Shown: one piece after another, positions 32,575 to 41,548 of the stretch
How positions within the stretch are numbered: the first letter of the stretch is position 1
Layout of the letters: every line of letters starts with the position of its first letter
Source: Streptomyces sp. DvalAA-43
GTDB lineage: Bacteria > Actinomycetota > Actinomycetes > Streptomycetales > Streptomycetaceae
Length of the DNA: 64,000 bases
Assembly (NCBI RefSeq): GCF_900091725.1
Contig: NZ_FMBW01000030.1
Coordinates: 248,001-312,000, forward strand
Reading direction: 5' to 3'
Notes under the pieces: generated by a model
What the model was told of the DNA's origin: nothing
The model's database searches: none
Seen by the model: the letters and a program-made list of their open reading frames with translations, nothing else
Translations under genes and position numbers: made by a program

Positions 32575-35035
32575 TTCGCGTCAGTTTCTTGCTGAATCCG
32601 GGAGCCTTCAGGTCCTCCTGGAGGGCCACCGGGGCGCTGGCCCTGCCGGGGCCGGTTCCGACGGTGACCACACCCACCGTGGTGCCCGCCGACGCCTCGT
32701 GCGGGATCGTCTTTCCGTCGTTCGACACGGACAGTTCGACCTTCAGGCCCGGCCAGCCCTTCGCCTTCAGGTCGCGGGTCGCGACCAGCGCGGTCCGGCC
32801 GCCGAGCCCGTCGTCCACGTACCCGACGACGTCACCCTTCTTCACGACCCGGGCGGAGGTGACGGCCTTCTGCGCATCCTTGATCAGCTTGAGGCTGTTG
32901 TTCAGCGACATCACCAGACTGTCGTACGGCTTGCCGGTACCCGCCTGCTGGCCCATGACGGCGCCGTAGATCCACAGCTTGCGCCCGTCGACGACGGTGT
33001 TCGCGGCCCAGAGCAGGTTGCCGCCGGCCGGAGTGGACGAGCCGGTCTTGATGCCGCTCACCCCCGGCTCCAGCAGGATGGTGTTGTTGTTGTAGATCAC
33101 CGTGTCGACCCCCGGGATCTTGATCTGCGGGGTGTCGACGATCTCCCGGAACACATCGTTCTGCATGACCGCCCGCGCCAGCTTGAGCTGGTCCTCGGCG
33201 GTGGAGACGGTGTTCTTGTCCAGACCGCTCGGGTCGGTGTACGTCGTGTTCTTCATGCCGAGGTCCTTGGCCGCGGCATTCATCTTCGCCACGAACTCCT
33301 TCTCGGACGGGGCGTCCCAGCGGGCGAACAGCCGCGCCGCGTTGTTGCCGGAGGGGATCATCAGCAGTTGGAGCATCTGCTTCTGAGTGAACCGCTGCCC
33401 CTTCTTGATCGGCGCCGTCGACTCGTCCTCGTGCTTGGACTCGTCCTCCGCCTGCTGGTCGACGGTGATCTTCTCGCCCTCTTCCTTCCCCTTGAGGGGG
33501 TGGTCCTTGAGGACCACGTACGCCGTCATGACCTTGGCGACACTGGCGATGGGCGCGGGCTTCTGCGCACCCGCGCTGCCCATCGAGCCGACGCCGTCCA
33601 CGCTCACCGCCGACTGGCCCTGCTCCGGCCAGGAGAGGTTCAGACGGTCACCGTCGAAGGTGTACGCCGACTCGACCGACAGCCCCAGCTCAGGGTCCGG
33701 GAGCGGGCGCACCGTCTGCACGATCGCAAAGACGATCAGCAGGAGCAGGGCCAGCGGGGTCCAGATCTTGACCCTGCGGACGGCGGTGCGGACCGGCGTC
33801 TCCGGCGGCGGGGGGGTGTTCGTCAGCTCGGCCAGCAGGTCGAGCGGCGGCCTGGGCGGCATCGGCTGCTGCGTGGTCCGCTCGGCGGTGTACAGCGGGG
33901 CGGAGGCGGCCGGGGCAGCGGGCGTCTCGGGCTTACGGGGCGCGGGAGCCGACGCGGGCCGTACGTCGTCGCTGCGCAACGGTACGAACTTGCTGGTCCG
34001 TTCGGCGGCGGACTCGGGCGCGGATTCTGCCGTGGACTTGGGCGTTGATTCGGGCTTGGACTTCGAGGCGGGCGGGGTGATCTTCAGCGCGGTCGTCGGC
34101 TGGTCGACCCGGGCGGCGGGCGCCCTGAAGATGGCGGTCGGCTGATCGATGCCCTGCTTGTCATCGTCAACGGCGTCGCCAGCCTCGTCGGCGGCGTCGT
34201 CGTCTTCGGCTTCCTTTGCCTTGGCGTCCTCGGACTTGGCGTCCTCGGACTCGCCTGCGGCGGCCTTGGCCTCGTCGGACTTCTCGGCCTTCCCGGCCTT
34301 CCCGGCCTTCTCGGCCTTCTTCTCGTCGGAGGAGGCCTTGTCGCCGGACGGCTCGTCTTCGGACGGCTTGTCCGTGTCCTCGGCTGCGTCCGCAGCCTTT
34401 TCCGCGTCCTCGTCCGCGTCGGCGGCCTTCTCCGCGTCGTCGGACTTCGCATCGTCCGCCGCGTCGTCACCGTCCGCGTCGTCGTCCTTCGACACCCAGG
34501 CGGCAACGGCCGCACGCAACCGCGCGTCGCCTTCCCCGGTGCCGTCCCCGGCACCTTCGGCAGCCTCAGCAGGCCCGGCGGGCTCCGCCGGCTCCTCCTC
34601 ATCCGCTGCGGCATCCGCGGCGTCGGGCGCATCGGCGCTCACAGCGGCCTCAGGTGCCTTCTCCGGACGCCCGGAGCCCTTCCCGGCCCCCTCGGTCTCC
34701 GCGGCCTCCTCGGCGCTCACAGCGCCACCAGAGCCCTCGGTCTCCGCCGACGGCCGCGCGTCGTCACCACCCTCGGCGTCGTCACCACCCTCGCCGCCCT
34801 CGCCGTCGCCGGACGGCATCGTGCGGAAGACAGCCGTGGCCGTGTCCGTCTTGATGCCCTCGTCGTCCGTCGTGGCCGGCGCCGTGCGGAAGACGGCCGT
34901 GGCCGTGTCCGTCTTGGTGTCGGCCGCGTCATCGGCGGGCGGTTCACGGAAGACGGCAAGCCGCGGATCACTCTCGCTCCGAGCCGTACCCGACGACTTC
35001 TGCTGCTCCGACTTGTCGGGGGACTCGCCCGCCAC
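32567..35035 (-). CDS. D-alanyl-D-alanine carboxypeptidase with long cytoplasmic head
   Basis: An 822-residue penicillin-binding protein. GTG 35035 is chosen because GAGGAGG precedes it and the product begins VAGESPDKSEQQ. Residues 1 to about 420 are an acidic, Ala/Lys-rich, probably disordered cytoplasmic head with recurring TAVFR-type motifs. One membrane helix follows near 425-445. The outer domain is an S11 carboxypeptidase: SVAK (near 495), SGN (near 561) and KTG (near 663). It trims the terminal D-Ala of peptidoglycan stems. Repeated Thr-containing motifs in the head suggest Ser/Thr-kinase control, which is inference. Confidence 0.9.
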   Translation of the reverse strand: MAGESPDKSEQQKSSGTARSESDPRLAVFREPPADDAADTKTDTATAVFRTAPATTDDEGIKTDTATAVFRTMPSGDGEGGEGGDDAEGGDDARPSAETEGSGGAVSAEEAAETEGAGKGSGRPEKAPEAAVSADAPDAADAAADEEEPAEPAGPAEAAEGAGDGTGEGDARLRAAVAAWVSKDDDADGDDAADDAKSDDAEKAADADEDAEKAADAAEDTDKPSEDEPSGDKASSDEKKAEKAGKAGKAEKSDEAKAAAGESEDAKSEDAKAKEAEDDDAADEAGDAVDDDKQGIDQPTAIFRAPAARVDQPTTALKITPPASKSKPESTPKSTAESAPESAAERTSKFVPLRSDDVRPASAPAPRKPETPAAPAASAPLYTAERTTQQPMPPRPPLDLLAELTNTPPPPETPVRTAVRRVKIWTPLALLLLIVFAIVQTVRPLPDPELGLSVESAYTFDGDRLNLSWPEQGQSAVSVDGVGSMGSAGAQKPAPIASVAKVMTAYVVLKDHPLKGKEEGEKITVDQQAEDESKHEDESTAPIKKGQRFTQKQMLQLLMIPSGNNAARLFARWDAPSEKEFVAKMNAAAKDLGMKNTTYTDPSGLDKNTVSTAEDQLKLARAVMQNDVFREIVDTPQIKIPGVDTVIYNNNTILLEPGVSGIKTGSSTPAGGNLLWAANTVVDGRKLWIYGAVMGQQAGTGKPYDSLVMSLNNSLKLIKDAQKAVTSARVVKKGDVVGYVDDGLGGRTALVATRDLKAKGWPGLKVELSVSNDGKTIPHEASAGTTVGVVTVGTGPGRASAPVALQEDLKAPGFSKKLTRIS

Positions 35036-35230
35036 CGATGCCTCCTCCATGCGGCACGGGGGACACCCCCGCGCTGTCCGAACCATCTACCAGTGTCCTG
35101 TGTGAACCACCGGCCCGGCTGCTAGACGAGAACGACATACCTACTGGTTCCCATACAAAGCACCCAGGCACTCTCGACAGACCAATGTGAGAGGGGTCAC
35201 CCTGTCATTCATCCACGCGGGGAGGCATGG

Positions 35231-35953
35231 ATGGGCAGGAGCCGCAGAACAATTCCGGAGGAGCTTCTGCTGCTCGCTCTGGACCCGACCACGGGTACCA
35301 CAGCGCAGCCGCAGTCGCTCGACCTCGGCCTCGCCGGAGCTCAGCTAGTGGAGCTGGCTCTGGCAGGACGGATAGCCCCTGACGGGGATCGTATCGCCGT
35401 GGTGATGCCACGGCCGACAGGAGATCCGACTCTGGACTCCGCACTGGAACTGCTGCGCCGACGCGGCAGCCCGGTTCGGGCGGTCCACTGGATCGGCGGG
35501 CCCCGACTGGGGCTGCGTCAGATCTACCTCGCTCACCTGGAGCGGTGCGGCATGGTGCATGCCGTGGCGGGCCAGATGTGCGGAGTGCTGCCGACGACTC
35601 GCTACCAGGCGACGGACACGGCAATCAGCCGGGACATCAGAACCAGGCTGGACAGTGCGATCCGCACCGGCGTACCGCCGGACCCGCGGACCGCGGCGCT
35701 CGCCGCGCTGGCCCACGCGGTCGGACTCGGCAAGCACCTGTATCCCGGGAACGAGGGGCGTTCATCACGCTCCCGGCTCCGGGACCTGATCAGACACGAC
35801 CCGATGGGCGGACTCGTGGCGCACGCCGTGATGGACGTCCAGAACGGGGCGGTCGCACAGCCGCGCCGCAATCAGGCGGCCGGAGTTCCGTTGCAACCGC
35901 AAGTGCAGTCGCAATCACGCCGCGGCAGCATGGCGCACACCGCGGCCCACTAG
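35231..35953 (+). CDS. GPP34 (Golgi phosphoprotein 3-like) family protein
   Basis: A 240-residue soluble protein beginning with RTIPEELLLLALDPTTG, the hallmark start of bacterial GPP34 proteins, then LGLAGAQLVELALAGRI. GPP34 proteins bind phosphoinositides in eukaryotes; actinobacteria have many paralogues of unsettled function, probably membrane-lipid associated. GGGGAGG precedes the ATG. The C-terminal 40 residues are Gln/Arg-rich and variable. Divergent from the carboxypeptidase, with about 195 bases between them. Confidence 0.88.
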   Translation: MGRSRRTIPEELLLLALDPTTGTTAQPQSLDLGLAGAQLVELALAGRIAPDGDRIAVVMPRPTGDPTLDSALELLRRRGSPVRAVHWIGGPRLGLRQIYLAHLERCGMVHAVAGQMCGVLPTTRYQATDTAISRDIRTRLDSAIRTGVPPDPRTAALAALAHAVGLGKHLYPGNEGRSSRSRLRDLIRHDPMGGLVAHAVMDVQNGAVAQPRRNQAAGVPLQPQVQSQSRRGSMAHTAAH

Positions 35954-36110
35954 GCGCACCACGCACCACGCCCGGGGCCGCACGCACCACCCCAGCACCG
36001 CAGCATCTCAGCACCCCCAGCATCTCGATGCGACAGCACCGCAGCTCGTCAGCACCAACCGAATACCGCCGCACCGTCGTCCCCAGGACCCGGTTCGGGA
36101 GCCGCACCAC

Positions 36111-36145
36111 GCGCGGGGCAGCCGTCAACCACGGCTGCCCCGCGC
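36111..36145 (+). terminator. terminator after the GPP34 gene
   Basis: A perfect 15-bp stem, GCGCGGGGCAGCCGT with ACGGCTGCCCCGCGC, loop CAACC. The 157 bases between the stop and this hairpin are a low-complexity run of GCACC, CAGCAC and CAGCATC motifs with no gene. Confidence 0.8.
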
Positions 36146-36242
36146 GCTCGTGTGTGGTCATTTTCCAGCGCGGCCGGGGTCAGGGGTGGCAATCTGCTCA
36201 GCAGTAGATACGCACAGCTACATAGCCGGAGGTGCCGTTTCC

Positions 36243-37112
36243 GTGCCGACCAACGTCAATCCCACCGTCAGACGACGCCGGTTGGGCCAGGAATTGCGCC
36301 GCCTGCGCGAGCTCAAGGGCATGACGGCCGAGGAGGTGGCGGAGCGACTGCTCGTCTCGCAGTCGAAGATCAGCCGCCTGGAGAACGGCCGCCGGTCCAT
36401 CAGCCAGCGCGACGTCCGCGATCTCTGCGGGGTGTACGAGGTCGAGGATCACCGGATCGTCGACTCACTGATGCAGATGGCCAAGGACTCGCGCCAGCAG
36501 GGCTGGTGGCACGCCTTCGGCGACATCCCGTACAGCGTCTACATCGGGCTGGAGACGGATGCCGAATCGCTGCGGGTGTACGAACCCCAGGTGGTCCCCG
36601 GCCTGCTGCAGACCCGGAGCTACGCCGAGGCCCTGATCAACGGAGCGCTGCCGGAGGCCCCGCCGGGCGACATCGACAAGCGCGTCAGCGTCCGGGCCCG
36701 CCGCCAGGACCGGATCACCGATCCGGAGCATCCGCTACGGCTGTGGGCGGTCATCGACGAGTCGGCGCTGCGCCGGATGGTCGGCAGCAAGCAGGTGATG
36801 ATCGAACAGCTGGAGCAGTTGGTCGAGCTGTCCCTCCTGCCGCATGTGACCGTGCAGGTGCTGCCGTTCGAGATGGGCGCGCACCCCGGTATCAACGGGC
36901 AGTACGCCATTCTGGAATTCCCGGACGCCGCCGACTCCAGCGTCGTCTATATCGAGGGCGTCACCAGCGACCTCTATCTGGAGAAAGCCCACGATGTGCA
37001 GCGGTACAGCGTCATGTACGAGCACCTGCGGGCACAGGCGCTGAATGTGGAGCAGACCCGGCAGTTCATCACCGAGATCGTGAAGGAATACACCCGGCTC
37101 AGCAACGGCTGA
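36243..37112 (+). CDS. XRE-family regulator with DUF5753-type sensor domain
   Basis: A 289-residue regulator. The start is GTG 36243, after GGAGG. The N-terminal helix-turn-helix (about residues 15-70) reads MTAEEVAERLLVSQSKISR and then LENGRR. The C-terminal DUF5753 domain includes PGLLQTRSYAEALI, RRQDRIT and VQVLPFEMGAHPGINGQY. Such regulators work with a small DUF397 protein, here the next gene. Its position beside a D-Ala-D-Ala carboxypeptidase and GPP34 gene is reminiscent of the Streptomyces coelicolor pair Scr1/Scr2, which influences antibiotic production; that orthology is from memory and unverified. Confidence 0.9.
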   Translation: MPTNVNPTVRRRRLGQELRRLRELKGMTAEEVAERLLVSQSKISRLENGRRSISQRDVRDLCGVYEVEDHRIVDSLMQMAKDSRQQGWWHAFGDIPYSVYIGLETDAESLRVYEPQVVPGLLQTRSYAEALINGALPEAPPGDIDKRVSVRARRQDRITDPEHPLRLWAVIDESALRRMVGSKQVMIEQLEQLVELSLLPHVTVQVLPFEMGAHPGINGQYAILEFPDAADSSVVYIEGVTSDLYLEKAHDVQRYSVMYEHLRAQALNVEQTRQFITEIVKEYTRLSNG

Positions 37113-37377
37113 GCACGGACCGAGCTTCGGCTGAGCGCCGGCCGAGCACCCCACGCGGCCCGGTCCGCAAAGTCCGGATTGTGGAAAATGAAGTGATGTC
37201 ACAAGGCAGGCGGCGGTAAGGTACACCGCCGTCTGCCCCAAGCGGAAGATCAGATTGGTATATGCCACTCGGTCGAGTGAACGCCCCCTTCGCTCAAGGG
37301 ACTTGACGAGTAGCGTCGATCACGCCAACCGGAACGCTGTTGGTGTCATTCACGCGACTCTTTGAACCGGAGTGAAC

Positions 37378-37584
37378 ATGGCCATTCGTCAGGGTGCTAC
37401 GGACAAGTGGACGAAGTCCTCGTATTCCGGGGGCAACGGCGCCTGCGTCGAAGTCAAGTCCCCTCTTGCGCAGGCAATTGCGGTGCGTGACTCGAAGGCT
37501 CCCGAGGGCCCTTCGATCACCTTCGTCCCCGCCGCATGGAACGCATTCGTACGCGATGTCGGCCAGGACGCCGTCAGCGCCTGA
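37378..37584 (+). CDS. DUF397 protein, partner of the XRE regulator
   Basis: A 68-residue protein with the two DUF397 signatures, WTKSSYSGGNGACVEVK and IAVRDSKAPEGPSI, ending FVPAAWNAFVRDV. The ATG at 37378 is preferred over the GTG two codons earlier; CGGAG precedes both. DUF397 proteins bind and antagonise their cognate XRE regulator. The 265-base gap from the XRE stop suggests its own promoter rather than strict co-transcription. Confidence 0.92.
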   Translation: MAIRQGATDKWTKSSYSGGNGACVEVKSPLAQAIAVRDSKAPEGPSITFVPAAWNAFVRDVGQDAVSA

Positions 37585-37702
37585 CCGACGTTTTCCCGCT
37601 CGCATCGCGGTGCCGATTCCAGTGCCGTCGTCAGCCCTCTCGACTGGTCCGCCGTCCTGGCCGAGGGGGCTCGGTGCCCGAATCCGGCGGACAGCGGCGC
37701 GC

Positions 37703-38542
37703 TCAGCGCAGCTGATCGACGTACAGATCGGTACCCGGCACCGTCGGAATGAACGGCGCCACCAGCTCCACCCGCCCCAGGCCGGATTCCGCGACCGCCG
37801 CGTCGAGCCCGGTGAAGTGCTCGGCCCAGCACTCCCTCGGGTCCTCCTGGAGGAACCACAGCAGGGTCAGCCGGGTGTCGACGCCCTCGACCTGCTTCAC
37901 ATAGCTCATCCGGTCACCGGGCAGCGGCGTGGGACGGAAGAGGGTCACCATCGCCGCCGGTGAACCGGCCAGCCGCTTCGGCAGGTGCCGCGAGCGCAGC
38001 CACTCCAGCAGTTCGGGCCGCGCCCCCGCCCCCTCGGCGTCGATCACTTCGAGGACCAGCCCCCGGTAGGGGTGGTCAAGGGCATGGAAGTCCCGGGGCC
38101 CCGCGGCACCGTCCCGGTAGACCGTCGCCTCGTGGTCCTGGAACGCGGTGAACACATGGGTGCGGGCCTGGTGGACCCGGCCGTCCCGGTTGAGCCGCTT
38201 GTTGATGCCGACGGTCCACCTCATGTGGTCGTCGTAGCGCCCGTCCGTCACCCAGTACGTCGACAGGTAGCAGCCGGCCGTGACAGGCCGCGCGACGGCG
38301 GACGCCTCCGGGTAGCGCAGCTCCTGGAGCTCCCGGGTGGCCACCCAGCGCCGCCCGGCGAACATCCAGGGCATCGCCATCGCGCCCGCGTAGTAGTGGT
38401 CGTCCTCGTACCAGCGGTTGTACGCGTACTCATGGCCCGGGTGCGGTTCCACCATGGTGATCAGCGCATGGCCGGGATGGACGCCGTACGGCCCCAGCGC
38501 GGCCAGTTCGGCGTAGGTGTCGCTCCGCGTCTCGTCGCTCAT
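37703..38542 (-). CDS. uncharacterised protein, possible ferredoxin-like alpha-beta barrel
   Basis: A 279-residue soluble protein starting at an ATG with GGAAGGGG upstream. The N-terminal half contains NRWYEDDHYYAGAMAMPWMF and a later LSTYWVTDGR; the C-terminal half repeats the plan with LEVIDAEG and TLFRPTPLP. The two-fold arrangement and Trp/Tyr-rich surface resemble dimeric alpha-beta barrel (EthD-like) proteins, but no family is certain. Divergent from an SDR gene over a perfect palindrome, so both probably belong to one small catabolic or detoxifying unit. Confidence 0.7.
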   Translation of the reverse strand: MSDETRSDTYAELAALGPYGVHPGHALITMVEPHPGHEYAYNRWYEDDHYYAGAMAMPWMFAGRRWVATRELQELRYPEASAVARPVTAGCYLSTYWVTDGRYDDHMRWTVGINKRLNRDGRVHQARTHVFTAFQDHEATVYRDGAAGPRDFHALDHPYRGLVLEVIDAEGAGARPELLEWLRSRHLPKRLAGSPAAMVTLFRPTPLPGDRMSYVKQVEGVDTRLTLLWFLQEDPRECWAEHFTGLDAAVAESGLGRVELVAPFIPTVPGTDLYVDQLR

Positions 38543-38578
38543 GCCGTTCCCCTTCCGTACTCCGCAGCGGCGTCCTAC

Positions 38579-38595
38579 TCTGACGCCCCGTCAGA
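38579..38595. promoter_or_regulatory. perfect palindromic operator between divergent genes
   Basis: TCTGACG-CCC-CGTCAGA, 7-bp arms, 36 bases from the minus-strand start and 27 bases from the SDR start. Its form suits a TetR-family repressor controlling both genes. Confidence 0.65.
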
Positions 38596-38622
38596 AGAAC
38601 TGCCAGAGCCGGGAGGCCACCG

Positions 38623-39405
38623 ATGTTGCTCGCGGGGAAGACCGTCATCGTGTCCGGGGTGGGCCCCGGTCTCGGCCACCGGGTCGCGGCGGCGGTCGTG
38701 CGGGACGGCGGGAACGCGGTGCTCGGGGCGCGCACCGCCGCGAATCTCGCCAAGTCGGCCGCGGAGATCGATCCGGACGGCCGGCACACGGCCCGGCTGG
38801 CCACCGACATCACCGACGAGGCGCAGTGCGCGGCGCTCGCCGCGCTGGCCGTGGAGCGGTTCGGCCGGATCGACGCGGTGGTCCATGTCGCCGCCTGGGA
38901 CAGCTACTTCGGCGGGATCGAGGACGCCGACTTCGCCACCTGGCAGTCGGTGATCGACGTCAATCTGCTCGGCACGCTGCGGATGACCCGCGCCTGCCTG
39001 CCCGGCCTCAAGGAGCGGGGCGGCTCGGTGGTGATCATCGGTACGCAGTCCGCGGTGGCCGCGCCGACCCAGGTCCGGCAGGCGGCGTACGCGGCCTCGA
39101 AGGGGGCGCTCACCTCGGCCATGTACTCCCTGGCGCAGGAGCTCGGCCCGCACCGGATCAGGGTCAACACGGTGCTGCCGGGCTGGATGTGGGGGCCGCC
39201 GGTGCAGGCGTTCGTACGGTTCACGGCGGACAGCGAGGGGGTGCCCGAGGCGGAGGTGCTGGGCAGGCTCACCGAACGCATGGCGCTGCCCGAGCCGGCC
39301 ACCGACGGCGATGTGGCCGAGGCCGCCGTATTCATGGCCTCGGACCGGGCGCGGGCGATCACCGGGCAGTCGCTCCTGGTCAACGCGGGCGAGCTGATGC
39401 GATAG
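38623..39405 (+). CDS. short-chain dehydrogenase/reductase
   Basis: A 260-residue classical SDR. The cofactor loop is SGVGPGLG in place of TGxxxGxG; the acidic or basic specificity position reads GARTAANLA, favouring NADP. VNLLGTLRMT and the catalytic Ser/Tyr/Lys set are present (GTQSAVAAPTQ, then YAASK). The C-terminal LVNAGELMR is normal for the family. The substrate is unknown. It shares a palindromic operator with the divergent gene at 37703. Confidence 0.9.
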   Translation: MLLAGKTVIVSGVGPGLGHRVAAAVVRDGGNAVLGARTAANLAKSAAEIDPDGRHTARLATDITDEAQCAALAALAVERFGRIDAVVHVAAWDSYFGGIEDADFATWQSVIDVNLLGTLRMTRACLPGLKERGGSVVIIGTQSAVAAPTQVRQAAYAASKGALTSAMYSLAQELGPHRIRVNTVLPGWMWGPPVQAFVRFTADSEGVPEAEVLGRLTERMALPEPATDGDVAEAAVFMASDRARAITGQSLLVNAGELMR

Positions 39406-39516
39406 GGCCGGGCGGCCACGTGCGGCTGCGTCGAAGCCCGCCCCTTGCGGCTGCGTTCGCGCCCGCCACCCGCGGCCGCGACAGAGCCCGCCACCTGCGA
39501 TAGAGCCCCCTCTCCG

Positions 39517-39546
39517 CCGCACGGGACCCGCATCCCGTGCGGTTTT
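39517..39546 (+). terminator. intrinsic terminator after the SDR gene
   Basis: A 10-bp perfect stem CCGCACGGGA / TCCCGTGCGG followed by TTTT, the cleanest factor-independent terminator in the window. Confidence 0.85.
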
Positions 39547-39560
39547 CTGTGCTCTGCGGC

Positions 39561-39620
39561 GTACTTCGGAGTTCTTCGTGGTTCTTCGTGGTTCTTCGGA
39601 CTTCCTCGGGGTTCTCGCGA
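39561..39620. repeat. six 10-bp tandem units
   Basis: Units in exact register from 39561: GTACTTCGGA, GTTCTTCGTG, GTTCTTCGTG, GTTCTTCGGA, CTTCCTCGGG, GTTCTCGCGA. The surrounding gap 39547-39878 shows no gene; an AT-richer stretch near 39690-39720 may be the symporter promoter. Confidence 0.65.
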
Positions 39621-39878
39621 TCCCCGTACGGCCTGACGAAGTGCCCGCCCATGGTGTGTCCGCCGTCACGTCGGCGACAACGGCCGCGTAAGTCAAGAGC
39701 AGGCAAAATCGTTCGGCTTACTGACCTGCGTTCACATCCCTGACCATCTAAACCTTGACCTCGACACCGGGCAGGCGGTTCAATCCCCGATGTCCCCGCT
39801 CCCGCACGGGGGCCCGCTGAACGGCCGTACTGACGAAGCGCGCACCCCGTTCACAAGGCGGACCCCTGGAGGGGGCAC

Positions 39879-41468
39879 ATGAACAGTCTCGACTGGGTCG
39901 TGCTCATCGGCTACTTCGGCGTGATGATCGCGATCGGGATCTGGTCCCACAAGCGCGTGGACAACGTCAGCGACTTCTTCACGGCGGGCGGCCGGATGCC
40001 GTGGTGGCTCTCCGGCATCTCGCACCACATGTCCGGCTACAGCGCGGTGATGTTCACCGGTTACGCGGGCATCGCGTACCAGTACGGCGTCACGTCCTTC
40101 GTCACCTGGTCGCTGCCGATCGCCATCGGTATCGGCATCGGCGCCCAGCTCTTCGCTCCCCGGCTCAACCGCCTGCGCTCGCGGCTGCGTGTCGCCTCGC
40201 CGCTCGAATACCTGAAGAACCGCTACAACATCCCGACCCAGCAGGCGCTCGCCTGGTCCGGGCTGCTGCTGAAGATCGTGGACGTCGGCGCCAAGTGGGC
40301 GGCCATCGCCACCCTGCTGTCCGTGTTCACCGGCATCTCGATCACCCAGGGCATCTTCATCACCGGCTGCATCACCGCCGTCTACTGCACGGTCGGCGGG
40401 CTGTGGGCGGACGCGCTCACCGAACTGGGCCAGTTCGTCATCCAGCTCTTCGCCGGTGTCGCGATGCTCGTCACCGCCATGGGCAAGCTCGACGGCTTCA
40501 GCACCCTGTGGACGGTCTGGGACAAGCTGCCCGAGGGCCATACGGACCCCACGGCCGGTCCGTACACCGTGACCTTCCTGCTGGCCTATCTCTTCATCAA
40601 GACCTTCGAGTACAACGGCGGCATGTGGAACCAGGCCCAGCGCTACATGGCCACGGAGTCCGCCGCCGCCGCGAAGCGTTCGGCCAGGCTCTCCGCCGCG
40701 CTCTGGCTGGTCTGGCCCACGGTCCTGTTCTTCCCGATGTGGTGCGCCCCGCTGCTGGTCCACGCGCAGAAGCCGGACGCCTCGGACAGCTACGCCCTGA
40801 TGACCGAACAGCTGCTGCCACACGGCCTGTTGGGACTGGTCGTGGTCGGTTTCTTCTCGCACACGATGGCCATGTGCTCCTCGGACGCCAACGCCATCGC
40901 GGCGGTCTTCACCCGGGACATCGCCCCGGTCCTCTCCAGGTCGGCGCGCCAGTGGGGCAGCCGGGCCGGGCTGCTGGCGGCGCGGCTGTCCACGCTCGGC
41001 TTCCTCGCGCTGTCGATGGCGCTCGCCACCCAGATCAACTCACCGACGTTCAAGGACATCATCTCCGTCGTCATCAAGTGGGTCGCCGGTCTGATGGGCC
41101 CGATCGCCATTCCGTTCATGCTCGGGCTGCTGCGCGGGTTCCGCAGGTCGGGTCCGACGGCGGCGCTCGTCAGCTGGGCGGCGGGACTGCTGGCGTTCTA
41201 CTTCACCAACTACGACCTCGACGGCTCGGTGAAGACGGATGTCGCCCTCCAGTACCAGGTGGCCCTGCCGCTGGCGATCTCGCTCGTCCTCTACATCGTG
41301 ATCGGCTTCGTCAAGCCCGAGGACACCCCGGAGCGCGACGCGATCATCGAGCGGATCAACTCGGACGGAGACGGTGGCGGTTACGGTGCCGGCGCGGCGG
41401 CCGGCGCGGGTGTGCCCACGCAGTCCGGCTCCGGGGACGCGGCCGTCACCGAGGGGCTGAAAGACTGA
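39879..41468 (+). CDS. sodium/solute symporter (SSS family)
   Basis: A 529-residue transporter with 13 or so predicted helices. The N-terminal helix DWVVLIGYFGVMIAIGIWS and the FFTAGGRMPWWLSGISHHMS region are characteristic of sodium:solute symporters of the sugar and carboxylate branch. The C-terminal 45 residues are a Gly/Asp-rich cytoplasmic tail. A GGAGGGGG sequence precedes the ATG. No metabolic operon surrounds it, so the solute cannot be named. Confidence 0.88.
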   Translation: MNSLDWVVLIGYFGVMIAIGIWSHKRVDNVSDFFTAGGRMPWWLSGISHHMSGYSAVMFTGYAGIAYQYGVTSFVTWSLPIAIGIGIGAQLFAPRLNRLRSRLRVASPLEYLKNRYNIPTQQALAWSGLLLKIVDVGAKWAAIATLLSVFTGISITQGIFITGCITAVYCTVGGLWADALTELGQFVIQLFAGVAMLVTAMGKLDGFSTLWTVWDKLPEGHTDPTAGPYTVTFLLAYLFIKTFEYNGGMWNQAQRYMATESAAAAKRSARLSAALWLVWPTVLFFPMWCAPLLVHAQKPDASDSYALMTEQLLPHGLLGLVVVGFFSHTMAMCSSDANAIAAVFTRDIAPVLSRSARQWGSRAGLLAARLSTLGFLALSMALATQINSPTFKDIISVVIKWVAGLMGPIAIPFMLGLLRGFRRSGPTAALVSWAAGLLAFYFTNYDLDGSVKTDVALQYQVALPLAISLVLYIVIGFVKPEDTPERDAIIERINSDGDGGGYGAGAAAGAGVPTQSGSGDAAVTEGLKD

Positions 41469-41548
41469 CGCCCCGCGGTACGGGAGCGGGGTCGGCGCGT
41501 ACGGCAGGCAGCCGCGCCCCGCCCCCGCCCCGTCCTGCGGCGGGCGTC

